36,740 nucleotides of DNA, from positions 1 through 36,740 of the forward strand of contig MCFL01000235.1 of assembly GCA_002102555.1 (NCBI GenBank). The letters run 5' to 3'. The DNA comes from Catenaria anguillulae PL171. Taxonomy: Eukaryota > Blastocladiomycota > Blastocladiomycetes > Blastocladiales > Catenariaceae. Positions 1-10,692 of this stretch are shown here, piece by piece. The notes under the pieces were generated by a model. The model was not told the DNA's origin. It saw only the letters and a list, made by a program, of their open reading frames with translations, and did not search any database. The first letter of the stretch is position 1, and the number at the start of each line of letters is the position of its first letter. The position numbers and the translations under genes are program-made.

Positions 1-3000
1 AGCTCGGTATTGGCGAGCTGCGTGGATTGGAACGGTGCAACAATACGTATGCAATGGACCTGTCCGAGAACTGCATCGAGAACTTGGCTTCTTGTCGTAC
101 GCTCCCAAGCTCAAGCTCTTGAATCTCAGCAACAATCGCATCATCGACACGAGCATTCTCGAGGATTTGTCTGGCCTCATGTGGCTCAACTTGTCTTACA
201 ATCCAACGTTGACGCAACTTGTTCTGCCCACTCAATTCTTCTTTCTTGTCATCCTGGACGTGTCGTACTGCTCGCTGGACGCATTCCGGAGCTCAATTTA
301 CCTGTATTGAGCCACTTGAACGTGTCTGGGAATCGATTGACGTACGTCCAGGCCCCGTGGTTTGCGTCGGTTGTGGTCTCAGTGCTAATCGATGTGTCCT
401 TACATAGCGAGCTTCGCGTTCCTTCTTGGCTTCCGTTGCTGCAAACACTTCTGGTCGATGACAACGGTATTCAAGTTATCTGGCCAATGGAGAATGTTCC
501 ATTGCTCGAAAACCTGTCGCTCAGAAACAATCGAGTGCATGGTACGCAAAGTGGGGCAAAATCAGCCGCCAAGTGTTTGACTGATATGATCTCAACTCTG
601 TTTGATTGTTTAACAGACCCTGTTGAGCTTCTCTCACTTTCGACTTGCCCCAAGCTTCATACACTCAAGCTCGACGATAACGAGGCTCTCTGTCACCCAA
701 GAATGTGGATTGTGCATCAGATGTTGCCTCAAATGCCGCTGGACTTGAGCCTTGCCCTCAAGCCTCCCACAGATCCCATCCGATTGGAGGATGAGCTGTA
801 TCGAGTCCTGCTCGCAAGCTTGTACCATCGGTACAATCTCACAAAAGACCCATTGCGCCCAGGGGACGATGAAATCCTCAACCGAGTTCTCAAAGACGCC
901 GAAGGTTTGTCCAAGCGCATGGGCAACATTCACACGTACTTCAAGGACGTCATGAGCATCTTGCACACAGACGATTCGCAGCAGCCTCCAGATACACCGT
1001 CACCCACTGGCTCGTCCGAAACCAACTCGTCCACGACAACGGCTGCGAATGACGCTGTGGAATCAACGGCATCAAGGGAAGCAAACGCCTACTCGCAGCT
1101 GACGGCGCTATGCCGCCTTTGCCTTGACGGGAACCTTCCAGACGTATCACATGCCGTTTACCACCGTGCGCGGGCGCCATTGTTGTCTGCATTTATGCCC
1201 CTTCATGCCGCAAGGTTCCAGGCTCAATGTCGCGGATTCCTTGTTCGCCATTGGGTGGTTAAGGCTATCTTGGCCGTGGTCCTTATTCAGCGTGCGTGGC
1301 GCGATTACATGATTGCCAAGGCGCATCGCATTTTGGTGGCTCGTATCAGGGCGGCCACTCAGATTCAGGCCATTTGGCGCGGGTTTCGGGTACGGCGCAT
1401 TTTGGACTTTATCCGCGGGGAGCGCGATGTACACACTCCGCCAAAAGTGGAGCAGGATCATGAGCTCGAGGAACTGGACGAGCTTCTCATTATGGAGCCA
1501 GAGGGCAACTTGGACCAGCTTCTCACGGCCGACTCAATGAATGAGCTGAACCGAACGGCGTCGTTGCTTCACCCGTTGGGCATGTCTCGATCAGGATCGT
1601 ACAACCTTCTCGGGCTTCCTCGATCGCCGTCGTTTGACCGGTCGCGGTCTGGATCCTTGAATGCTTTGCACTCGTCAAGGTCAAATGCATCACTCTCTGC
1701 CTCTCGCAGCAAGTCTGGCAGCGGAACGGCTGGGCTCGGCGGGGATGAAGGAGATGATCACGCCGACGACAAAAGTGGTCGCGGCCAAAACGGTCGCGGG
1801 CGTGTTGGGTTCAAGCCTGGCGGCCTCGTATTGAGGAGAGCAGATGCGGACGCGTCAGGTGCGAGCACGAGAGCTCGGCGACAAACATCCGAGTTGGCCG
1901 TCAAACACGTCGGGCGGCAGTATCATGGATTGGCATATGGTTTGGGAGCTCAAATGGCTTCCATGCTCGGCGCACCAGCTACCATTGACGTTGTTGAATC
2001 GTGCGTTCCAAAGCTTCTTAACGGTTCCTGTCGTTGCAGGTGCTGACATTTCCATTTGCGAATAATGAACAGCCGGAAAGATGGATCGGAAACGGTCAAG
2101 CTGATCAAGCTTCGAAAGAAGCAAATGGAAGCCTTTGCCAAGCATGTCATGGGCCAAGATGCCGCACCCATGCAACAAGTTCCTCGATTGAGCACGAAGC
2201 AAACTCATCCACCATCAAGTCCGAGTAAGCCAAACCTCGGCGCGACACAACTCGTTCCCACAGAGCCTCGCTCATCACCACAAAAACGGCGTCCAGTCAA
2301 AAACGTAGCTTCTCCGGGCAACTTGAAGACCTCAGTTGAGCCCGCGGTTCAAACCGAATCTGCCATCAAACCCGACGACAACACGCCAATGATCGTGGAA
2401 ACAGGGATTGAAGACATTGTTATTTCTTCCGCTCCTGAAGCCGCGCCTGATCCATCGTTCGTGTCAACTCAAGCACCCGATCTCGATGAATCACAGCCAC
2501 CGGCACGGCCCGACTTCAAGGGCCTCGAAGATTCCAATTTATCAACATTCATTGCGACCCAACCTAATTTGATTGAGGCACTCGAAGTGCCTGAAGGATC
2601 ACCCATGCACTGGATTCGAACTTTGCGCAAGTCATCTGTTCGCGGTAGCCGACAGCCTACCCCAGCGAGTCTGCTTGCATCCGTGGCGGCGACTCGCAGT
2701 CGCATGGCCTCGCAACAACGAGGCTCAACCAGTGGCACTCTTCCACCGCCGTCACCCCTTCCATTGCCGGAGGGCGATGAAGCAGATACGGTCACAATCC
2801 ACCAACAACACCGGCCGCAAACCGTGCCCGAGGTGCCAGACGAAACCGAGCTCGCAGCATTCACTGACATGCTCAGCACAAATGTCCTTGAAAAGATTCG
2901 AAGGCAGCTCGCATCCCAAGCAGCTCATGACATGGATCTGCCCGCACCATCACCAGTCCAGTACGTGTGGGAAACCGATTTAGATACGCCAATCAAGCGT

Positions 3001-3312
3001 ATTTGGTCCAACGAACCCGAGCGAGATGTGGACATTCGGCCGATACGGCCAGAGGTGGAGCTCATCAAGCAAAAGTTGGCCGCAAAAATGAGACTGAGCA
3101 AGCGGCAACTTCGAAGCCGTAGCAGGAGTCGGAAGAGTGGGCAAGCCGGTCGATATTCCCCAGGAGATATTGTTTTGCCATTGCTTCCGCCAAGTGCGAT
3201 GGTCGTCGCCCCGGCTACTGGGCCCACAAAGATTGGGAGTGACGAGGTGGCGGTTGATAGAGAGGCTATTATGCACATAATCAAGTATGGAACTCCCATT
3301 CGCTTGCCTTAA
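1..3312 (+). CDS. LRR and IQ-motif protein (5' truncated by the window edge)
   Basis: Leucine-rich repeats occupy about bases 110-720, with units such as LKLLNLSNNRI, LMWLNLSYNPTL, LSHLNVSGNRL and LENLSLRNNRVH spaced 21-24 residues apart. Three IQ calmodulin-binding motifs follow at about 1210-1400 (FQAQCRGFLVRHW, LIQRAWRDYMIAKAH, IQAIWRGFRVRRI). The rest is a long Ser/Pro/Glu-rich tail ending at TAA 3310-3312. Two introns fit well and restore LRR spacing: 342-407 and 542-616, each a multiple of three and open in frame. The LRR frame changes near 285-290 with no room for an intron. The join between the part before 2046 and the tail after about 2056 is also unclear: a likely intron at 2001-2039 leaves the frame one base off. 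LRR plus IQ proteins (LRRIQ1, CEP97) are often centrosomal or ciliary and may bind calmodulin; that role here is inference. The start lies upstream of the window. Confidence 0.75.
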
Positions 3313-3532
3313 TTGTAACCTTTCATTCCCATTTTTGTGTACAATACATGCCTTTGCGCGCAAATGTCTCGCGCGCTTCGCTTCTTCCAGATCGGCGCAC
3401 TTCAGGCTGGACTTTCAGAACTGCGGCCGGAAGGCCACAACCACAAGTTAGCGTCGGTAGAGGAATATGACGGAGCTACATAAACGATGAAATCCTCGTT
3501 AGCATAGTATAGCTCTTTCCGCATTTGTTAGC

Positions 3533-4401
3533 ATGAATGTGCCCGCTTTCACAATGGAGCCCACTCTACCAGTTCCTGTGACGTCGCCGTCTGCTATCGG
3601 CGCCAACGCGACCATGTCCGTATTCGCCCCGACCAGCAGCGTTCCTTCTATGCCGGCAACATTGAGCCGGCCCCCGATCCTTGTCCCACCTCTCAACTTT
3701 GCCATGGTTGCCTCCGGCGTGTATCGCTCTGGATATCCAAACAAGAAAAACTTTGCCTTCTTGAAGACGCTCCACCTCAAGTCTGTCATGTACGATCGGC
3801 TGCCTGTTCCGCCGCCACCGTGAAAGGGGCTGACGATTGCACCGGGCCTGGCGCACCGATCACAGCTACCTTGATCCGGACGACTACGCACCCGACAATC
3901 TCGCCTTTTTGGACTCGGAAAACATTGCTTTCTTGCAGCTGCCAATAAAAGGGAACAAGGTGCAGTATCCTTTGCAGGCGACACAATGAGATAGCTGACT
4001 CACGTTAGCCGCCGGCTGGACCCGCAGGAACCATTTGTTGAAATCGACCCCAAACTCGTTCGTCGGGTCCTCGAGTTCATCCTCGGTTCGCTCATTCATT
4101 TTCTTATGCTTGCCCCATAACTGGAAGTCTTGCTGACGCGCGCGTCCCTACGACAGACCCAATAAATCGACCAGCGTTGATTCACTGCCACAAGGGCAAA
4201 CACCGTGTCGGATGTGTCGTTGGATGCTTGCGCAAGCTGTGTCATTGGAGCTCAACAGCCATTTTCGCCGAGTACCGCCGCTTTGCCGGCGACAAGATTC
4301 GGATTGCGGATCAAGAGTTTATTGAAATGTTTGATGCGAATGCCACGGGACCGTCGGGTGCAGCCGAGGAAGTAACACATTCGAGCAAGAAAACGAAATG
4401 A
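3533..4401 (+). CDS. SIW14: SIW14-like atypical dual-specificity phosphatase
   Basis: Four exons, 3533-3789, 3866-3959, 4028-4085 and 4157-4401, join to a 217-residue protein with all phases consistent. Introns are 76, 68 and 71 bp. The spliced product shows the plant-and-fungi atypical DSP signature: FAMVASGVYRSGYPNKKN, then GNKEPFVEID across the second splice, then the catalytic loop HCHKGKHRVG, which is the CX5R motif with Cys and Arg both present. Family members act on inositol pyrophosphates and some phospho-substrates in the cytosol. About 55 Pro/Ser/Thr-rich residues precede the domain, as in yeast Siw14. Choosing the acceptor at 4027 restores the conserved GNKEPF; an earlier acceptor at 4008 would insert extra residues. 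The C-terminal tail after the domain is short and Ser/Lys-rich. The family call is secure; the exact substrate is not shown. Confidence 0.88.
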
Positions 4402-4620
4402 ATTGATTTTGGAGATGCGTTTGCCGAGAACACAAAAGACCCTGATGTGTATGTACGTTGGACGGGTGAGCAAAGTAAGCGTCCGCAATTGTCCGCGATG
4501 GCTGCATACCGTGGAGCGACTCGGACCCCCGAACTGGCGACGCAAACATTGCGAGAATTCAACCTTGTTTCTCTGTCATAAATCGTACTGACAGTGGGTC
4601 AAGATTAAAAAACATGAATA

Positions 4621-6240
4621 ATAAGTTAAACCATCAACAGCATGCGAATCCACAGCAACACTGAGTGCGCAGTCAATGGCATCGGGCACCTGAAGCACCC
4701 ACCTGACCTGGCCCTCCACCAATCCTTCAAAAGATGTGGCGCTCGAGACGAAAACGACCAACTCGCCTTGCCAAGCATGGAGCTACGTGTTGACCCTCAC
4801 CAATGCAGCGAAGTTCGCCTCCGTCAACTAGCTTCGGCAAGCCTCGGCACTCACCAAGGATTGCTGAAACATCATGGTTGTCCAGCTGCCACTAAATTGT
4901 AGACAACACGGGTGAGGATTCAGTATGTATAAATGCCAGAGTCCATGGGCAATGGAGACTCGGACTCACGGTGTTGCTGCTGACGCGCAACCCCCGTGAG
5001 ACGGAGGCGCTTGGATGAGGGACGCACAAGCGTTGTGGGTGCTTGCCTGGGCTGATCGTCGCCTACATTCTCCTCGTCGCCCGCGTAGACGCTGCTCGTC
5101 GCCGTCGCCGTCGCCGACGCCAAAGCCAATGTTGTTGCCGAGGTTATTGTGAGATCGGATGCTGCTGCCCGGCAGTTGAAGCTGTAGGACAGCCACGCGA
5201 CGCGCCACTGACACGGCGCACAAATCGGGGCTGCTCTCCACCATCGTCGTTGCTGTCGCTGTCATCGCCGTGATGATGAGGACCATGTGCCGATGGGATC
5301 GTCTGATGGTTGCGACGCACTTGCAGCAAGACAAGCATGCGCATGACACCAGTGATTGCAGCAATTGAATTTGCGTCGATACACCGGGCCGTCACCCCGG
5401 ATGTTGCTCGGATGTGTGCGACATAATGCATTGTGGGATGGCCGCTTGTTGTCTGCCCAGTCGAGTGCATGGGAGAGACAATCGTGATGGCGGGAGGGTG
5501 AGCTAGAATCGGTTCGAGTTGCGTAAGCAAGAAGAAACGAGTGGGAAAGTGTTTTATGACGGTGCGATCCATGGGCTAGAAAAAATGCTGAATTTCCGTG
5601 GCAAACGTCGTGGGCACGTCCGCACTTGCCAGAGTCAGATCGTTGGGGTCGCCGTGTACAGGGTTAGGTGCCACCCATGCGTGGAGCGACAGCGGCGGAC
5701 GATATAATGGCGACGTCATGACCGCGCCAACGAGGCTCGAACCGAGTTGGGTTTCTGCTTGCCCAGAGAGCTGTCACTCAAGTACCTTGACCATTAATGC
5801 CACGCGCACTTGTGCGTAGGCCAGACTGTCTTGGCCCGTTGGCGTCCCGTGAGCCACCATCGTCACTTTGGCCTCCAATTTCTCGCCCTTGGCTCTGCCA
5901 ACGCGAGCCACCAGTTCGACCGCATTCTTCTTGGTCTCACATTTTTTTATTTGGTAAGCCGCTGCTCGGACGCACACAGGCCCTAGAGGGCAGATTCAAG
6001 CGCGATAACATCCTCGGCAATTGCAGGACTCGGCTCGGTACCCGCCAAAAACGGATTATTGTCGTTCGAAGCCCAGGCGCAGAGGACCATGAAAAGTGAT
6101 GGCGCAATCGACGCCCACAGATCAGCTTCGCGCAAGAAAATGACGTGCATTTTTGCGAGGCACTGATCGCCGTTGTGAATACGAGAAGGTTTGCGGTGTT
6201 GGGAAGAGGTGTGATTGGAACCACAGGCGAGGCAGCTGGT
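4621..6240 (-). pseudogene. Unrecognised minus-strand gene, apparently broken
   Basis: Reading the minus strand from about 6190 down gives stretches with strong protein character, for example MHVIFLREADLWASIAPS (about 6150-6095), KLEAKVTMVAHGTPTGQDS (about 5880), LVGAVMTSPLYRPPLSLHAW (about 5725) and FEGLVEGQVRWVLQVPDAID (about 4725). The frame that runs from about 5930 to 5160 holds a TGA at 5774-5776 and a TAG at 5576-5578 between coding-like stretches. The last part, about 4870-4620, has TAGs at 4828-4830 and 4783-4785. One plausible intron has a GTGAGT donor near 4969 and a TTTAG acceptor near 4892, but introns do not explain all the stops. I do not recognise the family. It may be a decayed gene, a gene with sequence errors, or one with introns I cannot place. 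Exact ends are uncertain. Confidence 0.4.
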
Positions 6241-6299
6241 TTAGTGGAGCTGGCGCGCTGGAGTTGGAGCTCGCTTGTCGCGAAGGGCGTCACATAGTG

Positions 6300-7269
6300 T
6301 GTCGAATGTGTGCGGATGATCAGAATTCATACATTGGCAAAGGTACACGTTGCGCAAGGTAGCATTCGCTTGGGCATCATGAAACCTGAATACTTCTTAA
6401 AGGCACTATCGACGACTTTGTAATGACTTAATGGTGCGGGCGATCTAACGACGCCCACGGCATCGGCGGCTTCTTGGCTCGCGTGTAATGGGAAAGACGA
6501 AAGACAGGGGGAAAGAGGCATGGAAAACGGAAAACGACCGACACGGACGCATCGACCGCAGACGCCGATCCAAGCGTTGGTCGCACTCTGTGCGTCGATC
6601 CAATAATAAATATATGAAGTCGTGTGAACATGAGGAACTCGTGATGTGATGTGAAGCGGCCATGCATGGTATCAGAACTCCTGCATGTATGTACCTACAC
6701 TTTCAGGAAGAACATGTTCAGCCAAGGCAGTGTGACGAAATTGCACACCAGTACCAGCTCCAGCTTCCATTTTTCGTTCTCTCTTCCTCAGATCGGTCGC
6801 TGCGTCCTTCACCACTGCAACTGCCGAGCCGCTTGGCTCGGAACCCCGCCGTGCTTCCGGGCCTTTCGGGCGAGCCTCTCGATCCAACTATGCCGCACTC
6901 CAGTATCGATAGCCCAGCCATTCTTACCCGTGGACGATTCCGCTCGTACCTTGCGCCAGTTTTTCTGGGTCCCACCCGTCCTGAGACTTACCCGATCGTC
7001 GGCCGTTGGCCATCATACTGCGTTTCAGATTCAAATAATTTGCAGTATAGGGGGTGATGAGGAATCAGGTGCCACCTAGCCTTTCATTTCCACTTCAAAA
7101 TTCCGCACATGACCGCAAGCTTTCCTGCGACCGTGACTTCGCTGGCTCCATACCCGCGCGCCTTTCATTCCGGCGGGGCGTTGAAACTGTTGGTTCAAAA
7201 TATCCTCTGCTACAGTGGATCTCTCGAACTCCAGCAGGGGCCGTCGCAATTGCTACCGATGCCTTTCCA
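6300..7269. other. Stretch without a supportable gene
   Basis: About 970 bases upstream of the COMM-domain exon. Open frames exist on the plus strand (6651-7079, 6662-7057, 7109-7492), but none shows a recognisable motif before the COMM part. It should contain the 5' exons of the COMM gene if that gene is whole. I could not join any piece to the COMM exon with a convincing splice pair. No repeat or RNA gene was seen. Confidence 0.4.
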
Positions 7270-7633
7270 GCTCAGCCAGCCTGGTCGACTTCGATTGGGA
7301 TGTTGTATTCAGTATGAACCGAATCGGCGATATCACTCCCCCAGTCACCAACGTCACATCCGGTTGGAGGCGTACGATGCTGTCTACCCAGCACTCCCCA
7401 ACGCTGCCCAGGGGGGCCAGCAGTGGCCAGTCTGGGGTCAACGACTTTGCAACTTTAGACTCGTCACAAGTCTGCCGCAAGTTCAAGTCTAGGTAAAGTT
7501 TCCACAGCCGACGGGAATGCTTTCTGCAGTGACTAGCGTGCTATGATGTGCTCGTCGCGCGACGTCTTTGCATTATAGGCTGAGCCAATGTTCAAATCAG
7601 CCAACGAAAAGTGACAAAAGTCAAGCTCGCTGA
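7270..7633 (+). CDS. COMM-domain protein, C-terminal exons only
   Basis: The segment after a TTTCCAG acceptor near 7271 encodes SASLVDFDWDVVFSMNRIGD, which matches the core of the COMM domain, where a conserved L-V-D-x-D-W leads into the beta strands. The final helix-like part, DFATLDSSQVCRKFKSR, continues across an intron at 7493-7578 (86 bp, GTAAAG..TATAG) into LSQCSNQPTKSDKSQAR and a TGA at 7631-7633. COMMD proteins form the Commander complex, which recycles membrane cargo from endosomes together with Retriever and CCDC22/CCDC93. Two frames are used between 7370 and 7440, so the middle of the domain is uncertain. The N-terminal helical domain was not found upstream. Which COMMD it is cannot be told. 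The fragment could be the 3' end of a real gene or a remnant. Confidence 0.4.
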
Positions 7634-7725
7634 GCAACTCTGGCGCTTCCAAACAGTACCTATGTGCCAGATCACTGCATTCAGTTCTCATTTACTCTGC
7701 CGGTTACTAATAGGTATTTCATCCT

Positions 7726-8214
7726 ATGTGTTGTGTAGAGGGCTTCACCAATGGCCAGCATGTTGCCGCGACTCCAATGCTCGCTGCCCTCGTTGTTGCC
7801 CCGTGGATGGCCTTTGATGGGGCGCAACCAGCCCTATCTATGACCGTCAACACAATCGTTGCCTCGTGCAAGTGTTACTTGGAAGACCACGTGCCGCCCA
7901 TTCCGTTGCTGCACCACCTTGTGCTCCTTTCGACTGCCGCCAACAGGTTTCAGCATCATGACCACGCCAATGTTGGAGGCAATCCGACAGGCGTCTTCCG
8001 TCAGCGATTCTTTCCGATCTTACTTGACCGTGCAAGTCAAAAAAGTGACAATGACGGAACGACGGTGACGATCAGGCGCCGAAGTGCCTCGTCGTTTGGG
8101 ATAGGGATAGCGCCAAGCCGCTGGACGAGACCAAGACTTTGCTGCAAGAAGCTGTGTTTCGGCTGTATGTGCACGCGCTCGGAGAGCACCGCTCAAAGTT
8201 TCATTTCAGTATGA
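7726..8214 (+). pseudogene. Unrecognised coding-like fragments
   Basis: Several pieces look protein-coding on the plus strand but use different frames. Around 7850-7950 the frame gives NTIVASCKCYLEDHVPPIPL. Around 7960-8030 another frame gives LEAIRQASSVSDSFRSYLT. From about 8080 a frame gives KCLVVWDRDSAKPLDETK followed by LLQEAVFRLYVHALGEH. A 47-base intron from the GTGCAAG after SYLT to the CAG before APKC would join the last two in phase. The first join cannot be made in frame with consensus sites. There is no family match I can name. The piece may belong to the gene that follows, or be the 3' end of a separate one. Confidence 0.3.
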
Positions 8215-10170
8215 ATGAACGCGCCCTCACTCCCTGCCGCTGCTCGGCTCGCTCAGCGTCTGGCGCAGCGCCCAAAACCGTCACGTACTGTGTCGACGCC
8301 TGTCTTGCTCCTTCGTGGCTCATCATCGTCATTTTCTGGTCACACAAAGCCAGCAACACCAACAACACAAGCATCCTTTGCCGCCATGGCGAGCTCATTC
8401 ACTCGTGCACTGCCCGCCACAACTCTTTTCGGTGATGTTTCGCCCATCCATGGGCCTTCTTTCCGCACACTGGATGCTCCTACAGCCACTCCAGTCGTCC
8501 CGCCTCTTGCCCGTGGCGCTTTCCCGCCCAGAGCCAACCTACCATTCACCCCCGCACCTCGCCCTCACATGTCGCTCCCGCTCGCCGACTTTCAGACGCC
8601 CGTGTCGGCCGCTTCGACCTCGGTTTCTTCCTTGTCGACCATGTTCGCATCGCCGCCGGCAGCCACCGCCGCCACCGCTCAATCCCAAACAGTATCGGTC
8701 GAGCGGATTGCCGAGCTCATGTCGGATATGCGCATCCACATAAACTATGTGCACATGGCATACGAGGAGAGTCGCGCGCGCGTCCTTTGTATGTAAGCAC
8801 ATGAAGACTGCAATCAAATCGACGACTCAACGCAAATCAACAACCAGCGCCCTTTATCCACGCTCCACCTCTACCACGACCATGCCTCCGAAAAGCGCTC
8901 AATTGTCAGACATGGTGGCCAAGTCATCACGGACTGAAACTCGCATTGCCACGTCCACGGATGTCACGCTCGTCCTCTCCGTCGATGGGTGCCATCAAGA
9001 ACTCTTCTATCGCGTGCAGAAGCAAATTGGCCGCGAAAACAACATTGACCAAATGTAACAATGTCCCATTCACAAGCAGCTGATCAACTGCGGGCAGACA
9101 ATCAAGAAGAACACAAAGCTCAAGCTCGTGTATGGTGCGTCCGGATGCACGTCTCTTAGTATGTCACAATTTGCATTACCCGTTGAAATTTTTGGCTGAC
9201 TTTCAGTATCCACTTGTCCTAGACAACCATCCTTGTGTCATCGCTGTGCTTGAGACGGTCAACAATGACAAATCAACGACGTATTGCCCAGTGGGCCGCC
9301 TCAACTACTCTGGCCGCGACGTCATGATTGGGGGCGGCAAGTTCGATCCGATTGAGGCCCTCAAGCAGTGGCATGGTGTGCCTCATTTCTGACGCTGAAG
9401 GTGGTGGCTGCGCAATCATTCTCGTGGAAAACTTGCGCACCCAAGTTAAGCAAGCACGGCCTTTGGCGACGTATCGGCATTTGATATGTATACCAGGCTG
9501 CCAAGTTGCCCGACGAAATTTTGCTTGAGACGGTATTGGCAGAGAAGTCACAGGTGGAGGTGGAAAAGGGTGTGGACGCTGCCAAGGATACGTGGCACCC
9601 AAAGTACTTCCACCCACTCGAGCGCCAAGCACGCCAGGTATGTCTTGATTCACTATATTCCAAATTTGGGCACAGGAATGGATCTCACTGCCTGTATTGT
9701 ACACCATCAGAAAAAGAAGCTGTTTGCGGTCCTGGTTGTCAACACACGAGATGGATGGACAATCCATCCCGACTTTCACGACTCTGGTTCCACTGACCAT
9801 TTCACAATGGAAATCAGGCCAGGCATGGAGACTGTACAAACCATTTTCCATGTCACTCATTTACGAAAACAGATGCTAAGCACTTTATCCCAGCGTGTCG
9901 AATGCCAGCGTCGAACCAGCAAAAGCATGCCTGGCATCATTCGCTGCCCCAATGGGCCTGGTATCTCCATCGGTGCAAGATTCACAATCAAGCATGCTGC
10001 CGGTAGGCACACACAGGCTGGGCCCATTCCAGCCGAGACAACCATCAAGGTCCAGATGAAAGGTGCGGTTCACAGTTTTGGCAATTGGCAAGTATTCACA
10101 AGATGGCATAAAGTACCAGGTGTGGCAGTGCAACGGTCTCGCGACTTTCTATTCGGTAGTCAGGAGCTAA
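8215..10170 (+). CDS. Unrecognised multi-exon gene with frame breaks
   Basis: The most likely start is the ATG at 8212-8217 followed by an Ala/Arg-rich leader (LARLAQRLAQRPK type) that resembles a mitochondrial presequence. A Pro/Ser/Ala-rich stretch and a helical segment (ERIAELMSDMRIHINYVHMA) follow. Intron 8793-8847 (GTAAGC..CCAG) leads into MPPKSAQLSDMVAKSS. That frame meets TAA 9056-9058, yet the same frame goes on with CPIHKQLINCGQTIKKNTKL. Probable introns are 9159-9206, 9378-9496 and 9638-9675. The last part gives GKYSQDGIKYQVWQCNGLA and ends at TAA 10168-10170. Frame changes remain at the 9159-9206 splice and near the A-run at 9709. The domain family is not recognised. It may be one gene with errors, a pseudogene, or two genes. 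Confidence 0.35.
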
Positions 10171-10692
10171 ATGTGACTATATTCTGTTTTCAAGAGCTCC
10201 ATATTCCCCATCCACTTCCGACAGCCATCCGTCTCCCGTCTCCGGCGGGGTAGATGCTGGGCGGATCGGAAACCTCTCCTTGTTCATGGGGCTGATCGGC
10301 TGTTTGCTCCGACTTGCCGCGCGTCGGAACATGATGCTCTTGATGCTTCGGAGGGAAAGGGAAATGGACGACAGCACGGCAGTCTCGTTGTAAATACCCC
10401 GGCACTTTTCAGATACTCGGAGAGTGGCGAGGTCTTCATTGCAGCAACAAGGATAATGACTACTCTGGCAAAGTCATTGACTGTCGCGTCTCGGGCACAC
10501 TCGAATGTACACTTGATACATGTAGTGAAAGTATGACATCTAATGGCAATAGCGAGCGTAAAACCAATCGACAAACAAGCAAACGGTACGTCGCAGTAGT
10601 TCAATGGGTGGTGGGTGAAACGAGGGGGAATATGATTTGACAACAGACATGAGTCACGCCAAACAGCAAACAGAACCAGAAAAGAAAAAAAA
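10171..10692. other. Intergenic stretch between convergent genes
   Basis: About 520 bases between the stop of the plus-strand gene at 10170 and the stop of the lipase gene on the minus strand. It should hold the two 3' untranslated regions. An A-rich run (AAAGAAAAAAAATTAA) lies just beside the lipase stop. No open frame with coding character, repeat or RNA gene was seen. Confidence 0.5.

Noticed and set aside
3960-4008. Alternative 44 bp intron in the phosphatase gene using the acceptor at 4008.
   Set aside because: The acceptor at 4027 restores the conserved GNKEPF sequence in phase with a longer, more typical intron.
4783-5776. TAG or TGA read as an amino acid in this organism.
   Set aside because: Clean genes nearby end in TAG (ankyrin, four-pass) and TGA (DCTN5, DHX8), so a changed code is not supported.
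5760-5790. A 15-21 base mini-intron that would remove the TGA in the minus-strand gene.
   Set aside because: All well-supported introns here are 54-102 bp, so such a short one is not credible without transcripts.
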